Shown here piece after piece: positions 8,244-18,883 of a stretch of 64,000 nt of DNA; positions within the stretch are counted from its first letter, which is position 1, and every line of letters begins with the position of its first letter. A program made the translations under genes and the position numbers. The stretch is from Amycolatopsis decaplanina DSM 44594. Lineage in GTDB: Bacteria; Actinomycetota; Actinomycetes; Mycobacteriales; Pseudonocardiaceae. The stretch covers positions 1-64,000 of the forward strand of contig NZ_AOHO01000085.1 in the NCBI RefSeq assembly GCF_000342005.1. The letters are read 5' to 3'. The notes below the pieces were generated by a model, which ran no database searches, was not told the DNA's origin, and saw only the letters and a list, made by a program, of their open reading frames with translations.

Positions 8244-8855
8244 TCAACGGGCCGCGATGCCCTCCAACACCGTCTTGACCACGGCTTCCGTCCCCGGCGA
8301 GGTGGTCACCTTCGGACCGTGCGGGAGCAGAGCGGAGAGCACCGTTTCGTGGCAGACGCCGACCAGCATCGCCGCCGCCGCGTCGACATCGCCGCCCAGC
8401 CTGCCCAGTTCCTTTTCCGCACGCAGATATCCGGCGAGGCGATCGCGCCAGGTCTCGCCGTCCTCGGCCAGTTCCCCGAACCGCGCGAGCACGGCGGGAC
8501 GGGTCAGCAACCCGGCGAACGCGGGCAGGATCTCCTTGTGCAGAGCCAACCCGTACGCCAGCTGGATGCGGAGGTTGGCCTCGACCGTATCGGAACCTGG
8601 CACGGGCAGCTCGCCGAGTTCGCCTTCGACCCTCCGCACGTGTTCCGCCAAAGCGGCGGCCAGCAACTCCTCCTTGTCGGTGAAGTGGTTGTACAGCACG
8701 CCGTCGGCGACCCCGGCCGCGCGCGCGATGGCACGGACCGTGAGTTCCGCGGTGCCGTGGGCGGAAATCAGGTCCGCGGCCGTGGCGATGAGGTGCTCGC
8801 GCAGGCTCCGGCCGTCTTCAGTGTGACGCAGGGCCGCCGCTTTTCTCGGTGACAT
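8244..8855 (-). CDS. TetR family regulator coupled to the upstream methyltransferase
   Basis: A 203-residue regulator. The helix-turn-helix at about residues 30-75 includes LTVRAIARAAGVADGVLYNH, followed by a helical ligand domain. Its ATG overlaps the stop of the methyltransferase (TGATG at 8853-8857), so the two are co-translated. The pair is read from one promoter that carries two palindromes at 9719-9748, most simply autoregulation by this protein. The longer open frame running up to 9665 in this phase is only a shadow of the methyltransferase. Confidence 0.9.
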   Translation of the reverse strand: MSPRKAAALRHTEDGRSLREHLIATAADLISAHGTAELTVRAIARAAGVADGVLYNHFTDKEELLAAALAEHVRRVEGELGELPVPGSDTVEANLRIQLAYGLALHKEILPAFAGLLTRPAVLARFGELAEDGETWRDRLAGYLRAEKELGRLGGDVDAAAAMLVGVCHETVLSALLPHGPKVTTSPGTEAVVKTVLEGIAAR

Positions 8856-9700
8856 CAGGACTCGGCCCGCGCCGACGCCGTGACGAGCCACGCCGCGCCG
8901 CGCAGCCGGACACCGCCGGCCCCGCCGAAAGGCCGAAGCGCGGCCGAAAGCGCTTCTCGCGCGCCGTTCGCCGCTTCGGTGCCGGCCTGGTCGAGGTGAT
9001 ACTTGACCGGGCCCCAGCCCGCGATGAAGTCCGCCGCGTCCGGGACGTCGCTCCCCCAGACCTGATCGGCCTCGACACGGTCGCAGGTGACGTCGAGGAA
9101 TCCGGCGTCCGTCAGCACCGAGCGGACCCGCACCGGGTCGGCGAACGACGTCGGCCCGGTCCCGTCCGCACCGGTCGGAGTCGGCAGGAACGGTGCCAGA
9201 GCGCCGAAAACGGTACCCAGATCGGTTCCGGCGAGTTCGGTCATGCACAGGAACGCGAGCCTGCCTCCCGGCCGCAGCGCCCGGCGCACGTTCGCGAAGG
9301 CCGCGACCGGATCCGCGAAGAACATCACCGCGAACCGGCTGAGCGCGACGTCGAAAACGCCCTCCCCGAACGGGAAGACCTGGACGTCGCCTCGCTCGAA
9401 CACCACGTTCGCGACACGTTCGGCCTCCGCGCGGGCCCGCGCCGTGGCGAGCATCGGCGCGGACAGGTCGATCCCGGTCGCGCCTCCGAGCGGAGCGCGG
9501 ACGGCGGCGAGCCGGGTGACCTGTCCGTTGCCGCAGCCGATGTCGAGCACCCGGTCCCGCTCGCCGATCCCAGCCGCGTCGAACAGGAACTCGTTGAACC
9601 CGCTGTTCACCGCGTCGTAGCGCTCGTCGTGCTCGGCCCAGTGCCGTCCCTCGTAGCCGTTCCACGCCTCCGCCTGGGCGGTGTTGACGATGCCGGGCAT
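8855..9700 (-). CDS. Class I SAM-dependent methyltransferase
   Basis: A 281-residue enzyme with the Rossmann-type fold. Motif I VLDIGCGNGQ is near residue 49, the acidic end of strand 2 is GIDLS near residue 76, and the post-I region contains DVALSRFAVMFF. It resembles the ubiquinone/menaquinone biosynthesis and small-molecule methyltransferase group, so the substrate is undetermined. A strong ribosome site (GGAGGAGGT) precedes the ATG. It forms a two-gene operon with a TetR regulator, which suggests a ligand-inducible detoxification or secondary-metabolism role. Confidence 0.88.
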   Translation of the reverse strand: MPGIVNTAQAEAWNGYEGRHWAEHDERYDAVNSGFNEFLFDAAGIGERDRVLDIGCGNGQVTRLAAVRAPLGGATGIDLSAPMLATARARAEAERVANVVFERGDVQVFPFGEGVFDVALSRFAVMFFADPVAAFANVRRALRPGGRLAFLCMTELAGTDLGTVFGALAPFLPTPTGADGTGPTSFADPVRVRSVLTDAGFLDVTCDRVEADQVWGSDVPDAADFIAGWGPVKYHLDQAGTEAANGAREALSAALRPFGGAGGVRLRGAAWLVTASARAES

Positions 9701-9718
9701 ACCAGAACCTCCTCCGTT

Positions 9719-9748
9719 ATGAACGTGCGTTCATGAACACGTGTTCAT
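9719..9748. promoter_or_regulatory. Two overlapping TetR operators
   Basis: ATGAACGTGCGTTCAT (9719-9734) and ATGAACACGTGTTCAT (9733-9748) are consecutive palindromes sharing ATGAAC half-sites and overlapping by two bases. They are nested in a larger inverted repeat (9701-9715 and 9752-9765) whose left arm contains the methyltransferase ribosome site. Confidence 0.75.
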
Positions 9749-9772
9749 ACTGGAGGAGGTCTGGTCCGGCCG

Positions 9773-12021
<2,249 letters not shown>

Positions 12022-12025
<4 letters not shown>

Positions 12026-12933
12026 CGGTGACTCCCTTCCCCTGTCGTGACGGTGAATTCGGCGGTGCGGACCTTGCCCTCGTGCTGGAAGTCCAGGAAC
12101 AGCCGGTAGGTGCCCGCCGTCGGGACCTCGGCGAAGAACGTGACCGCGGGACCCGCCGGGGTCCGGCCGTCGCCGGGTTCGCCGTCCGGGTGGACGTGCA
12201 GGTACGCGAGGTCGCCGCCGCGCAGTGCGACCAAGTGACCGTAGGCACCCAGGTACGGCTGCAGGTCGGTGACCTCACGGCCGTTCTTGGTGACGGTGAG
12301 GGTCACCTTCGACGACGTTCCCGGCGTGAGTTCGCCGTCGAGGTGGACCTGGTAGCCGTCGACCTCCGCGACGTGCGCGGTCCGGTACTCGGCGGGACGG
12401 AAGTCCCCACCGGCGAACAGGTCGGCCCCCAGGGTCGTCGCCTCGCCGCCGCTGGGCTTGAAGTCCGCGAAGACGCGGTAGACCCCCGCGTCACCGACCG
12501 CCAGCGGCACGGACCAGGTTCCGTCGGCGCCGAGTTCGGGGTGGATGTGCTGGAAGCCCGCGGTGTCGCGGCGGACGACGATGAGGTGCATCCGCTTCTC
12601 GTGTTCGACGTCGTAGGCGGTCACCGGCGCGCCGTCGGCGCCGAGGATCCAGAAGGTGAAGGGCCGGGTCGTCCCCGGGACGAGCGTCGTGGTGGTGGGC
12701 GTGAGGGTGTAGCCGCCCCTGGACGACGCGAGCCCGGCGGGTTCGTGGTCCTGCTTGCCGTGCGCCGCTTCCGCGACGGTGCCGCCGTGGGTGTCCGAGT
12801 GCCCGGCGTCCTCGCCACCGGGCACGCCGGCCGCACCGGCGAACGGACCGACAGCGGTGCCCGCCACCCAGCCGCCACCGGCGACCAGGGCGAGTACCAC
12901 ACCGTAGGCGGAAAGCTTCGCTGCTGTGTTCAT
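12022..12933 (-). CDS. Secreted or membrane-anchored copper-operon protein
   Basis: A 303-residue protein with a single N-terminal hydrophobic segment (residues 7-30) followed by a His/Asp-rich linker (GGEDAGHSDTHGG) and two beta-rich repeats. Histidine clusters such as HLIVVRRD, HIHPELG, HLVALRGG and HVHPDGE suggest exposed copper ligands. It lies between copZ and copA and overlaps copA by four bases. Actinobacterial copper operons often carry a protein of this type, but I know no assigned reaction. Extracytoplasmic copper binding or handover is an inference. ATG at 12933 is chosen so that the signal-like segment starts the protein. Confidence 0.75.
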
Positions 12934-12978
12934 CGTGGGAGTCCTTAGTGCGGGTGCCACCCGCGATCGGGGAGCCGC

Positions 12979-13185
12979 TCAGGCGGTCAGGTGATATCCG
13001 GCTTCTTCGACGGCGGCGCGGACGTCCGCGACCGCGGGTTCACGGGAACCGATGACGGTCACGGCGCCGGTCGGCAGATCGACCCGGACGTCGGCGACAC
13101 CGTCGATCTTGGTGATCTCTTCGGTGACCGAAGTCGCGCAGTGGCCGCAGGTCATCCCGGTGACGGTGTAGGTCGTCTCGCTCAT
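12979..13185 (-). CDS. copZ: Copper chaperone, HMA domain
   Basis: A single 68-residue heavy-metal-associated domain. GMTCGHC at residues 10-16 supplies the two cysteines that bind Cu(I), and the rest fits the beta-alpha-beta-beta-alpha-beta ferredoxin-like fold. It collects cytosolic copper and hands it to CopA, whose own N-terminal domain is the same type. It is the first gene of the operon and lies just downstream of the CsoR-type boxes. Confidence 0.93.
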   Translation of the reverse strand: MSETTYTVTGMTCGHCATSVTEEITKIDGVADVRVDLPTGAVTVIGSREPAVADVRAAVEEAGYHLTA

Positions 13186-13242
13186 CGTGGCTCTCCTCGT
13201 GATCCGGGGCGGCTCGTGTGCCGCTCATGAACACAACGTACA

Positions 13243-13326
13243 TACCCCAGGGGGGTACCGCAAGAGCCTGAAGGTACCCCAGCGGGGTATCGGGGAGCGA
13301 CGCTCGTCACATACCCCTGAGGGGTA
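13243..13326. promoter_or_regulatory. Three CsoR-type copper operators
   Basis: TACCCC-N3-GGGGTA occurs three times with spacers AGG (13243-13257), AGC (13275-13289) and TGA (13312-13326). This matches the known form of actinobacterial CsoR sites. The first two are in the 120-bp leader upstream of copZ. The third covers the last codons of the histidine kinase gene, encoding part of PLRGM. No csoR gene is in the window. Confidence 0.75.
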
Positions 13327-14677
13327 GGCGGGCGACCAGCCGCGCACCGGGAGCGCCGTCCTCCGCCCGCAGCGATCCACCGTGCCGGACGACGATGTCG
13401 CGAGCGAGCGTCAGACCGAGACCCGTACCGCCCGCGTCCCGCGCGCGGGCGTCGTCGAGCCGGGCGAACCGATCGAAGACGCGCTCGCGATCGGCGGGGG
13501 GAATGCCGGGGCCGTCGTCGCTCACTTCGAGGATCGCCTCCCCCGCCTCACGCCGGAGCCGGACGGTGACGGACGACCGCGCGTGCCGCACGGCGTTGTC
13601 GAGCAGGTTCCGCAACAGGCGTTCCAGCTGGACGGGTTCGCCGGACACCGGCACCGGTCCATCCACATCGGACACGACTTCGGGGCCGGGGTCGAGCGCG
13701 CGTTCGGCGACCTGCTCCCCCACCACGTCGGCGAGGTCGACGACGCCTTCCGGAAACCCGGCCGGGTCGCCCGCCAGCTGGAGGAGGTCGGCCGTGATGC
13801 GTTGCAGCCGCTGGACGTCGAGCAGCGACCGGCGGGCGACGGCAGGCCAATCCGCGCGCTCGGTGTGGGTGAGCGCGACCTCCAAGCCGGCGCGGAGGCC
13901 GGCGAGCGGGCTGCGCAATTCGTGGCTGGCGTCCGCGACAAACCGTTCCTGCTGTTCATAGGCCTGCTGCAGCCTGTCGAGGGTCGCGTTCGTGGTGGTG
14001 GCCAGCCGGGCGATCTCGTCTCGGGACGGCGGCACCGGCACCCGGCGGTCGAGTCTGCTCCCGCTGACCTCGGCCAGCTCACGGCGGATCGCCTCCACCG
14101 GCCGCAGCGCCCGACCGGCGGCGAGCCACGCGGCCAGCGCGGTGACCAGCACCGCGAGCGGGACGAAGAAGCGCAGCGTGTCGTCGAAGGTGCCCAGCGT
14201 CCGGAGCGTGTCCCACGGCAGCACGAACAGGTAGACGGTGAGCCGCTGCCCGCCGCTGTCGATCACCTTGCCCACCACGGTGTACTCGCGATATTCGCGC
14301 CACTGCGGATGGTCGCCGGGCTTCAGCGTGGCCTTGGTGGTGACCGTCCAGTCCGCGGGCGCCCCGGCGGGCGCGGGCGGCAACGGCGTCCACGCGGGAT
14401 CCCAGCGGCGCAGATTCTCGCTGCTCGCCACCGGCCGTCCGGACTCGTCGACCACCTCGAACAGGGCATCACCGGTGGGCGGAGCCGGTCGCCCGATCAG
14501 GTAGCCGTCGGCCAGCCGGTCCAGCTGGACCCGCGTCGTGTTCACGGCGGTGCCCGCCAGCTGCCTGCTCAGCAGCTCGCGGGTGCCCAGCCAGCCGAGG
14601 GTGAACACGACCGCGCAGAGCAGTGCCGCCGAGAGCGCGGTGCTCCGGCGCACCGACGAGGGCCACCATCCGCTCAT
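13307..14677 (-). CDS. Sensor histidine kinase (OmpR partner type)
   Basis: A 456-residue membrane kinase. Helix 1 is at about residues 12-32 (ALSAALLCAVVFTLGWLG), an extracytoplasmic sensor at 33-165, helix 2 at 166-190 and a HAMP linker after it. The phosphorylation site is in DASHELRSPLAG near residue 250. The ATP domain shows LLRNLLDNAVRHA, DDGPGIP and GGTGLGLTLAR. The ATG overlaps the stop of the response regulator (ATGA at 14674-14677). Its last codons contain a copper-type box that belongs to the next operon's promoter. The signal is unknown; envelope stress is plausible because an exporter lies opposite. Confidence 0.93.
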   Translation of the reverse strand: MSGWWPSSVRRSTALSAALLCAVVFTLGWLGTRELLSRQLAGTAVNTTRVQLDRLADGYLIGRPAPPTGDALFEVVDESGRPVASSENLRRWDPAWTPLPPAPAGAPADWTVTTKATLKPGDHPQWREYREYTVVGKVIDSGGQRLTVYLFVLPWDTLRTLGTFDDTLRFFVPLAVLVTALAAWLAAGRALRPVEAIRRELAEVSGSRLDRRVPVPPSRDEIARLATTTNATLDRLQQAYEQQERFVADASHELRSPLAGLRAGLEVALTHTERADWPAVARRSLLDVQRLQRITADLLQLAGDPAGFPEGVVDLADVVGEQVAERALDPGPEVVSDVDGPVPVSGEPVQLERLLRNLLDNAVRHARSSVTVRLRREAGEAILEVSDDGPGIPPADRERVFDRFARLDDARARDAGGTGLGLTLARDIVVRHGGSLRAEDGAPGARLVARLPLRGM

Positions 14678-15345
14678 CCGTCCTCCAGCCGGTAGCCCGC
14701 GCCGCGCACGGTCGCGATGGTGCGCCGTCCGAACGGAGCGTCCAGTTTGCGCCGCAGCGCGCTCACGTATACCTCGACGATGTTGGGGTCGCCCCGATAC
14801 GCCAGATCCCAGACCTGGTCGAGGATGTCCCGTTTCGTCACCAGCTGACCGCCGTGCCGCAGCAGGCATTCCAGGACCGCGAACTCCTTGGTGGTCAACG
14901 ACACCGGCGTCCCGGCGCGGCGACACGTCCGCTTCGCCGGGTCGAGCACGAGGTCGCCGAACTCCAGCACGCCCGCCGACCCCGCCGCGCCCCGGCGGGT
15001 GAGGGCCCGCAGGCGGGCGGTGAGCACGACATACGAGAACGGCTTGCTCAGGTAGTCGTCGGCGCCGGTGTCGAGCGCCTCGGCCTCGTCGTACTCGCCG
15101 TTCTTCGCCGTCAGCATGAGGATCGGCGTGGTCACCCCGCGTTCCCTCAGTGCCGCGCAGACGCGGTAGCCGTTGAGCTTCGGCAGCATGATGTCCAGCA
15201 CGATCACCTGGTACGGGTACAGCTGCGCGAGTTCGAGCCCTTCGAGACCGTCGTGGGCGAGGTCGACCGCGTAGCCGTCGGCCTCGAGTCCCCATTGGAG
15301 GGTCTCGGCCAACCGCATTTCGTCTTCCACCACGAGCACGCGCAT
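14674..15345 (-). CDS. Response regulator, OmpR/PhoB family
   Basis: A 223-residue regulator. The receiver domain (residues 1-115) has acidic residues in VVEDE, the phosphoacceptor aspartate in VIVLDIMLPK near residue 50 and the lysine in LTAKNG. The winged helix at about 125-220 ends in the recognition and wing segments (PNIVEVYVSALRRKL, TVRGAGYRL). ATG at 15345 (MRVLVVEDE) fits the family, while a start seven codons upstream does not. Three phased TTCAGG repeats immediately upstream are probably its own binding site and are shared with the divergent exporter. Confidence 0.94.
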   Translation of the reverse strand: MRVLVVEDEMRLAETLQWGLEADGYAVDLAHDGLEGLELAQLYPYQVIVLDIMLPKLNGYRVCAALRERGVTTPILMLTAKNGEYDEAEALDTGADDYLSKPFSYVVLTARLRALTRRGAAGSAGVLEFGDLVLDPAKRTCRRAGTPVSLTTKEFAVLECLLRHGGQLVTKRDILDQVWDLAYRGDPNIVEVYVSALRRKLDAPFGRRTIATVRGAGYRLEDG

Positions 15346-15388
15346 GACTCGATCTTCGCAGATCACCGCCGGGGTTCCTGAAGCGTTC

Positions 15389-15415
15389 TTCAGGTTGTTT
15401 CAGGAACCGTTCAGG
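15389..15415. promoter_or_regulatory. Phased TTCAGG repeats, probable response-regulator site
   Basis: TTCAGG occurs at 15389-15394, 15399-15404 and 15410-15415, spaced 10 and 11 bp so that all lie on one face of the helix. This is the usual form for OmpR-family tandem binding. They sit in the 92-bp gap between the regulator and the ABC exporter. An inverted copy, CCTGAA, is at 15378-15383. Confidence 0.65.
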
Positions 15416-15437
15416 TGGTTCCCGCCATGCTCGGGGA

Positions 15438-16175
15438 ATGAACACAATGGACGGTCCCGCCGCGGGCGCGATCGATGTCTCGAAGGTCTACGGCAGGGGC
15501 GACACGGCGGTCCAGGCACTGGACCGCGTCTCGCTGGACTTCCCGCGTGGCCGGTTCACCGCGATCATGGGCCCGTCGGGTTCGGGCAAGTCGACCCTCA
15601 TGCACTGCCTCGCCGGACTGGACACCGTCGACGCCGGCCGGGTCCACATCGGACGGACCGAGCTCACCGGCCTGTCCGACGCCGAGCTGACCAGGATCCG
15701 CCGCGACCGGGTCGGCTTCGTCTTCCAGTCGTTCAACCTCCTGCCGACCATGAACGCCGAGGAGAACATCCTGCTCGGGCTCCGGCTCGCGGGCCGCCGC
15801 CCGGATCCGGCGTGGTTCGAGACCGTCGTCGGCACCCTGGGGCTTCGGCAGCGCCTGAAGCACAAGCCGGGTGAGCTCTCCGGCGGCCAGCAGCAGCGGG
15901 TGGCGTGCGCCCGCGCGCTCGTCGGCAGGCCCGACGTCGTGTTCGCCGACGAGCCCACCGGCAGCCTCGATTCGCGGTCCGGCGCCGAGGTGCTCGACTT
16001 CCTGCGCACCTCGGTCCGCGAACTCGGCCAGACGGTGGTGATGGTGACCCACGATCCGGTGGCGGCCTCGTACACCGACCACGGGGTGCTGCTGGCCGAC
16101 GGCCGGATCGCCGCGCGGATCCCCCGGCCGACCGCCGACGCCGTGCTCGGCGCGCTGACCGGTCTGGGGGCGTGA
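15438..16175 (+). CDS. ABC transporter ATP-binding protein (MacB/LolD type)
   Basis: A 245-residue ATPase. Walker A is GPSGSGKST near residue 45, the Q-loop is FVFQSFNLLPTMNAEEN, the signature is LSGGQQQRVACARAL and Walker B is VVFADEPTGSLDS, all hallmarks of the lipoprotein/macrolide-exporter branch. It powers the FtsX-type permease encoded immediately downstream; its TGA shares bases with the permease ATG (16173-16177). The divergent two-component system and phased repeats suggest induction by an envelope or drug stress signal. Confidence 0.94.
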   Translation: MNTMDGPAAGAIDVSKVYGRGDTAVQALDRVSLDFPRGRFTAIMGPSGSGKSTLMHCLAGLDTVDAGRVHIGRTELTGLSDAELTRIRRDRVGFVFQSFNLLPTMNAEENILLGLRLAGRRPDPAWFETVVGTLGLRQRLKHKPGELSGGQQQRVACARALVGRPDVVFADEPTGSLDSRSGAEVLDFLRTSVRELGQTVVMVTHDPVAASYTDHGVLLADGRIAARIPRPTADAVLGALTGLGA

Positions 16176-18601
16176 TGCTGCGAACCGTGCTCGCCGGGCT
16201 CAAGGCCAGGCCGCTGCGGCTGCTGCTGTCGGCTATCGCCGTCACCCTCGGCGTGACCTTCGTGGCCGGTTCCTTCGTGCTCACGGACTCCGTCGGCGCG
16301 GGACTGCGGGAAGCGGTCGCCTACCAGACGCGCGGCGTGGACGCCTCGATCAAGGCCAAGCGGGGCGCCGACCTCGACGACACGACGCTGGTGGCGGTCC
16401 GGCAGGTGCCGGGAGTCGCCGCCGCGGAGGGCCGGGCGACCATCAGCGCGCCGGTGCTCGGCCCGGACGGACGTCCGCGTGACGCCGCCGCGTCCGCGTT
16501 GAGCACCGACGAGAAGCTGCGCCCGTACGACCTCGTCGATGGCCGTTTCCCTGCAGCCGCAGGGGAAATCGCCATGGAGAAGAACAGCGCCGAAGGCTTC
16601 GCGCTGGGCTCCCCCGTGACCGTGCTGGACGAAACCGGTGGCCGTCACACGCTGACGCTGGTCGGCACGTTCAGCCGTCCGGGCGACGCCGGGCTGGGCG
16701 GGGCGACGCTGGTGGTACCGCAGGAAACGCTGCGACAGCTGGCCTCCAAGGCGACGTTCGGCGAGATCGTCGTGCGCGCCTCCTCCGATGCGGGCAAGGC
16801 ACGGCTCGTCGCGGAGCTGAAGAAGACGCCGGGTGTCTCGGTGTCCACGGGAAAGGAAGCCGCCGCCCGGCTGCTCAGTGAGACCGCGCCGTACACGGCC
16901 GGTCTGGCGAAGTTCTTCACCGCCTTCGCGGTTCTCGCGATGGTGGTGGCCGCGATGGTGATCACGAACTCCTTCACCATCCTCGTGGCCCAGCGATCGC
17001 GCGAACTGGCGTTGCTGCGCTGCGTAGGCGCCGGCAAACGGCAGATCTTCGGCAGTGTGCTCGTCGAGGCGGCGGTAGTGGGCGCGATCGCGTCCATGGC
17101 CGGGCTGTTCGGCGGGCTGGGTGTCGCCGCCGCGCTGCAGGCCGTCGCGGGTCAGGAGACCGTGTATCTCCCATTGACGACGCGCACCATCGTCGCCGCC
17201 CTCGCGATCGGGGTCCTGGTGACCGCGCTCGCGGCGTCGATCCCGGCGTGGTCCGCGACCAGGGTCGCGCCGATCGAAGCACTCCGGACGCCCGCCGAAG
17301 CCAAACGCGCCGGACGGCTCCGCGCCGTCGTCGCGATGATCCTGCTCGCCGCGGGCATCGGGTCCGGTGTGCTGGCCCTTCAGTCCACAATGGAGGATGG
17401 CGCCGCCCTCGCCATGGTGGCGATGGTCGCGCTGCTCGGCGCGACGCTGGCCGCCGGACCGCTGGTGGCGGGACCGGTCGTCCGAGCGCTCGGCTCGCTC
17501 GTGCCGGGGCAGCCCGCCGACCTGGCCGCGCTCAACGCCGACCGCAACCCCAAACGCACCGCCGCCAGCGCCGCCGCGCTGACCATCGGCCTCGCCGTCG
17601 TCGCGCTCGCGACCACCGTCGCGGCGGGGGTCGAAGCGGGCCGGAGCCAAGGGCTGGACGAGCAGCTGGCGGCCGACTTCACCGTCACCTCGGTGGTGTC
17701 GAGCAGGCCACTGCCCGCCACGCTCGCGGACACCCTCGCCGCGGTACCCGGCGTGACCGCCACCGGGACCCGCCACGCGTTCTCGGGCGACCTCGGCGAG
17801 TACGGCACGTATCAGCTGACCGCCGTCAGCGGCGACCTCTTGCGCCCGACCGTGCTCTCCGGGAGCCTCGGCCGGCTCGGCCCCGGCCAGATCGCCATCA
17901 GCAAGGAGCTCGCCGAGCAGACCGGACTCGCCGTCGGCGACACCGTGCGCTCCCTGCGCGTGGTGGCGATCTACGACAGCGTGGACGCGCCGGGCGTCGA
18001 TCTGGGATTCGCGCTGGTCGATCTCGCGGAGCAGGGGAAGGTCGCCATGCACGGGGAGAACTACGACGGGAGCGTCCTCGTCAAGGTCGCCGATCCCGAG
18101 CAGGTCCGGCCTTCGCTGGAGAAGGCGTTGTCCGGCACGCCGGTCGCGAAGCTGAGCAGTGTCCAGGAGCTCAAGGAAGAGGCGGCCGCGCCGCTGCGGG
18201 AAACGCTGAACCTCATGTGGGCGCTGACCGCGCTGGCGGTGGTGATCGCTTTCGCGGGGATCGCGAACACGCTTTCGCTGTCGGTCCTGGAGCGGACGCG
18301 GGAGTCTGCGCTGCTGCGCGCCCTCGGTCTCACGCGCGGCGGGCTCGGTGCCGCGCTGACGACGGAGTCGATCTTCGTCGCGGTTCTCGGTGCGGCGTGC
18401 GGGCTGCTCGTGGGGATCGCGTCCGCGTGGCTGATCACGGAGGTGGCGTCGGGCGGCGGTGAGCCGATCTTGTTCGTGCCGCCTTGGGGACGGTTGGGAG
18501 TCCTGGTGGCGGCGGCCCTGCTCGCGGCTCCGCTGGCGGCCTTGGTCCCCGCTCGGCGATCCGGACGCGTTCCCATCACCGCCGGTCTTTCGGCCGACTG
18601 A
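16175..18601 (+). CDS. FtsX-like ABC permease
   Basis: An 808-residue membrane protein with a helix at residues 12-35, a large extracytoplasmic MacB-like domain to about 240, then membrane helices at about 250-275, 300-330 and 345-370. A second set appears near 400-460 and at the C-terminus (about 680-800), giving the duplicated FtsX layout. It acts with the upstream ATPase, probably exporting or extracting lipids, peptides or drugs. The start overlaps the ATPase stop. A very long open frame on the opposite strand (15488-18649) is a high-GC shadow and not a gene. Confidence 0.92.
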   Translation: MLRTVLAGLKARPLRLLLSAIAVTLGVTFVAGSFVLTDSVGAGLREAVAYQTRGVDASIKAKRGADLDDTTLVAVRQVPGVAAAEGRATISAPVLGPDGRPRDAAASALSTDEKLRPYDLVDGRFPAAAGEIAMEKNSAEGFALGSPVTVLDETGGRHTLTLVGTFSRPGDAGLGGATLVVPQETLRQLASKATFGEIVVRASSDAGKARLVAELKKTPGVSVSTGKEAAARLLSETAPYTAGLAKFFTAFAVLAMVVAAMVITNSFTILVAQRSRELALLRCVGAGKRQIFGSVLVEAAVVGAIASMAGLFGGLGVAAALQAVAGQETVYLPLTTRTIVAALAIGVLVTALAASIPAWSATRVAPIEALRTPAEAKRAGRLRAVVAMILLAAGIGSGVLALQSTMEDGAALAMVAMVALLGATLAAGPLVAGPVVRALGSLVPGQPADLAALNADRNPKRTAASAAALTIGLAVVALATTVAAGVEAGRSQGLDEQLAADFTVTSVVSSRPLPATLADTLAAVPGVTATGTRHAFSGDLGEYGTYQLTAVSGDLLRPTVLSGSLGRLGPGQIAISKELAEQTGLAVGDTVRSLRVVAIYDSVDAPGVDLGFALVDLAEQGKVAMHGENYDGSVLVKVADPEQVRPSLEKALSGTPVAKLSSVQELKEEAAAPLRETLNLMWALTALAVVIAFAGIANTLSLSVLERTRESALLRALGLTRGGLGAALTTESIFVAVLGAACGLLVGIASAWLITEVASGGGEPILFVPPWGRLGVLVAAALLAAPLAALVPARRSGRVPITAGLSAD

Positions 18602-18729
18602 GCGCGTCGGTACTCGCGCAAAGGCCTTCACGGACCCGCCACTCGACACGACACCTTTGCCTTACCCCTCAATAGAACACGAATCGCCACTCACGACCAC
18701 CTTGACCCGCTGCTGTCCGCAGGCATGCC

Positions 18730-18760
18730 GAGGGGCCCGTCGCTGGGTGGCGGGCTCCTC
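18730..18760 (-). terminator. Terminator-like hairpin behind an HNH gene remnant
   Basis: Arms of about 10 bp with one mismatch around an 11-base loop. They lie just 3' of the HNH stop codon on the minus strand. The full-length DUF222 gene (stop at 35409) is followed by closely similar sequence, so this tail was inherited together with the coding remnant. Confidence 0.5.
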
Positions 18761-18763
18761 GGG

Positions 18764-18883
18764 TCATGCGTGGATGTTGCGTCTAGATCTTCGGAGTGGG
18801 TCCAGGTACTGGGGTGGGATGAACTCCGGGAGTCCGTCGGCCGCCATCTGGACTTGCCAGTCGCCGTGGTGGATCAGGCGGTG
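18764..18883 (-). pseudogene. C-terminal exon of a DUF222/HNH endonuclease gene
   Basis: Read on the minus strand the frame gives HRLIHHGDWQVQMAADG, then PEFIPPQYLDPL, and a stop at 18764-18766. The intact DUF222/HNH protein at 34156-35409 ends HMVIHGQSGWKVRMTADG and PEFIPPQYLDPL, so this is the tail of a paralogue, broken within the HNH motif. The 3' end of a group II intron abuts its upstream edge. The 5' exon is not in the vicinity. Confidence 0.75.

Noticed and set aside
8865..9665. Upstream extension of the TetR frame at 8244 through the methyltransferase region
   Set aside because: The TetR motif begins at the ATG at 8855. The extension is out of frame with the methyltransferase motifs and has no homologous features.
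15488..18649. Minus-strand open frame of 1053 codons opposite the ABC exporter
   Set aside because: Its product is Arg/Gly/Gln-rich low-complexity sequence typical of high-GC antisense frames, while the plus strand encodes clear ABC motifs.
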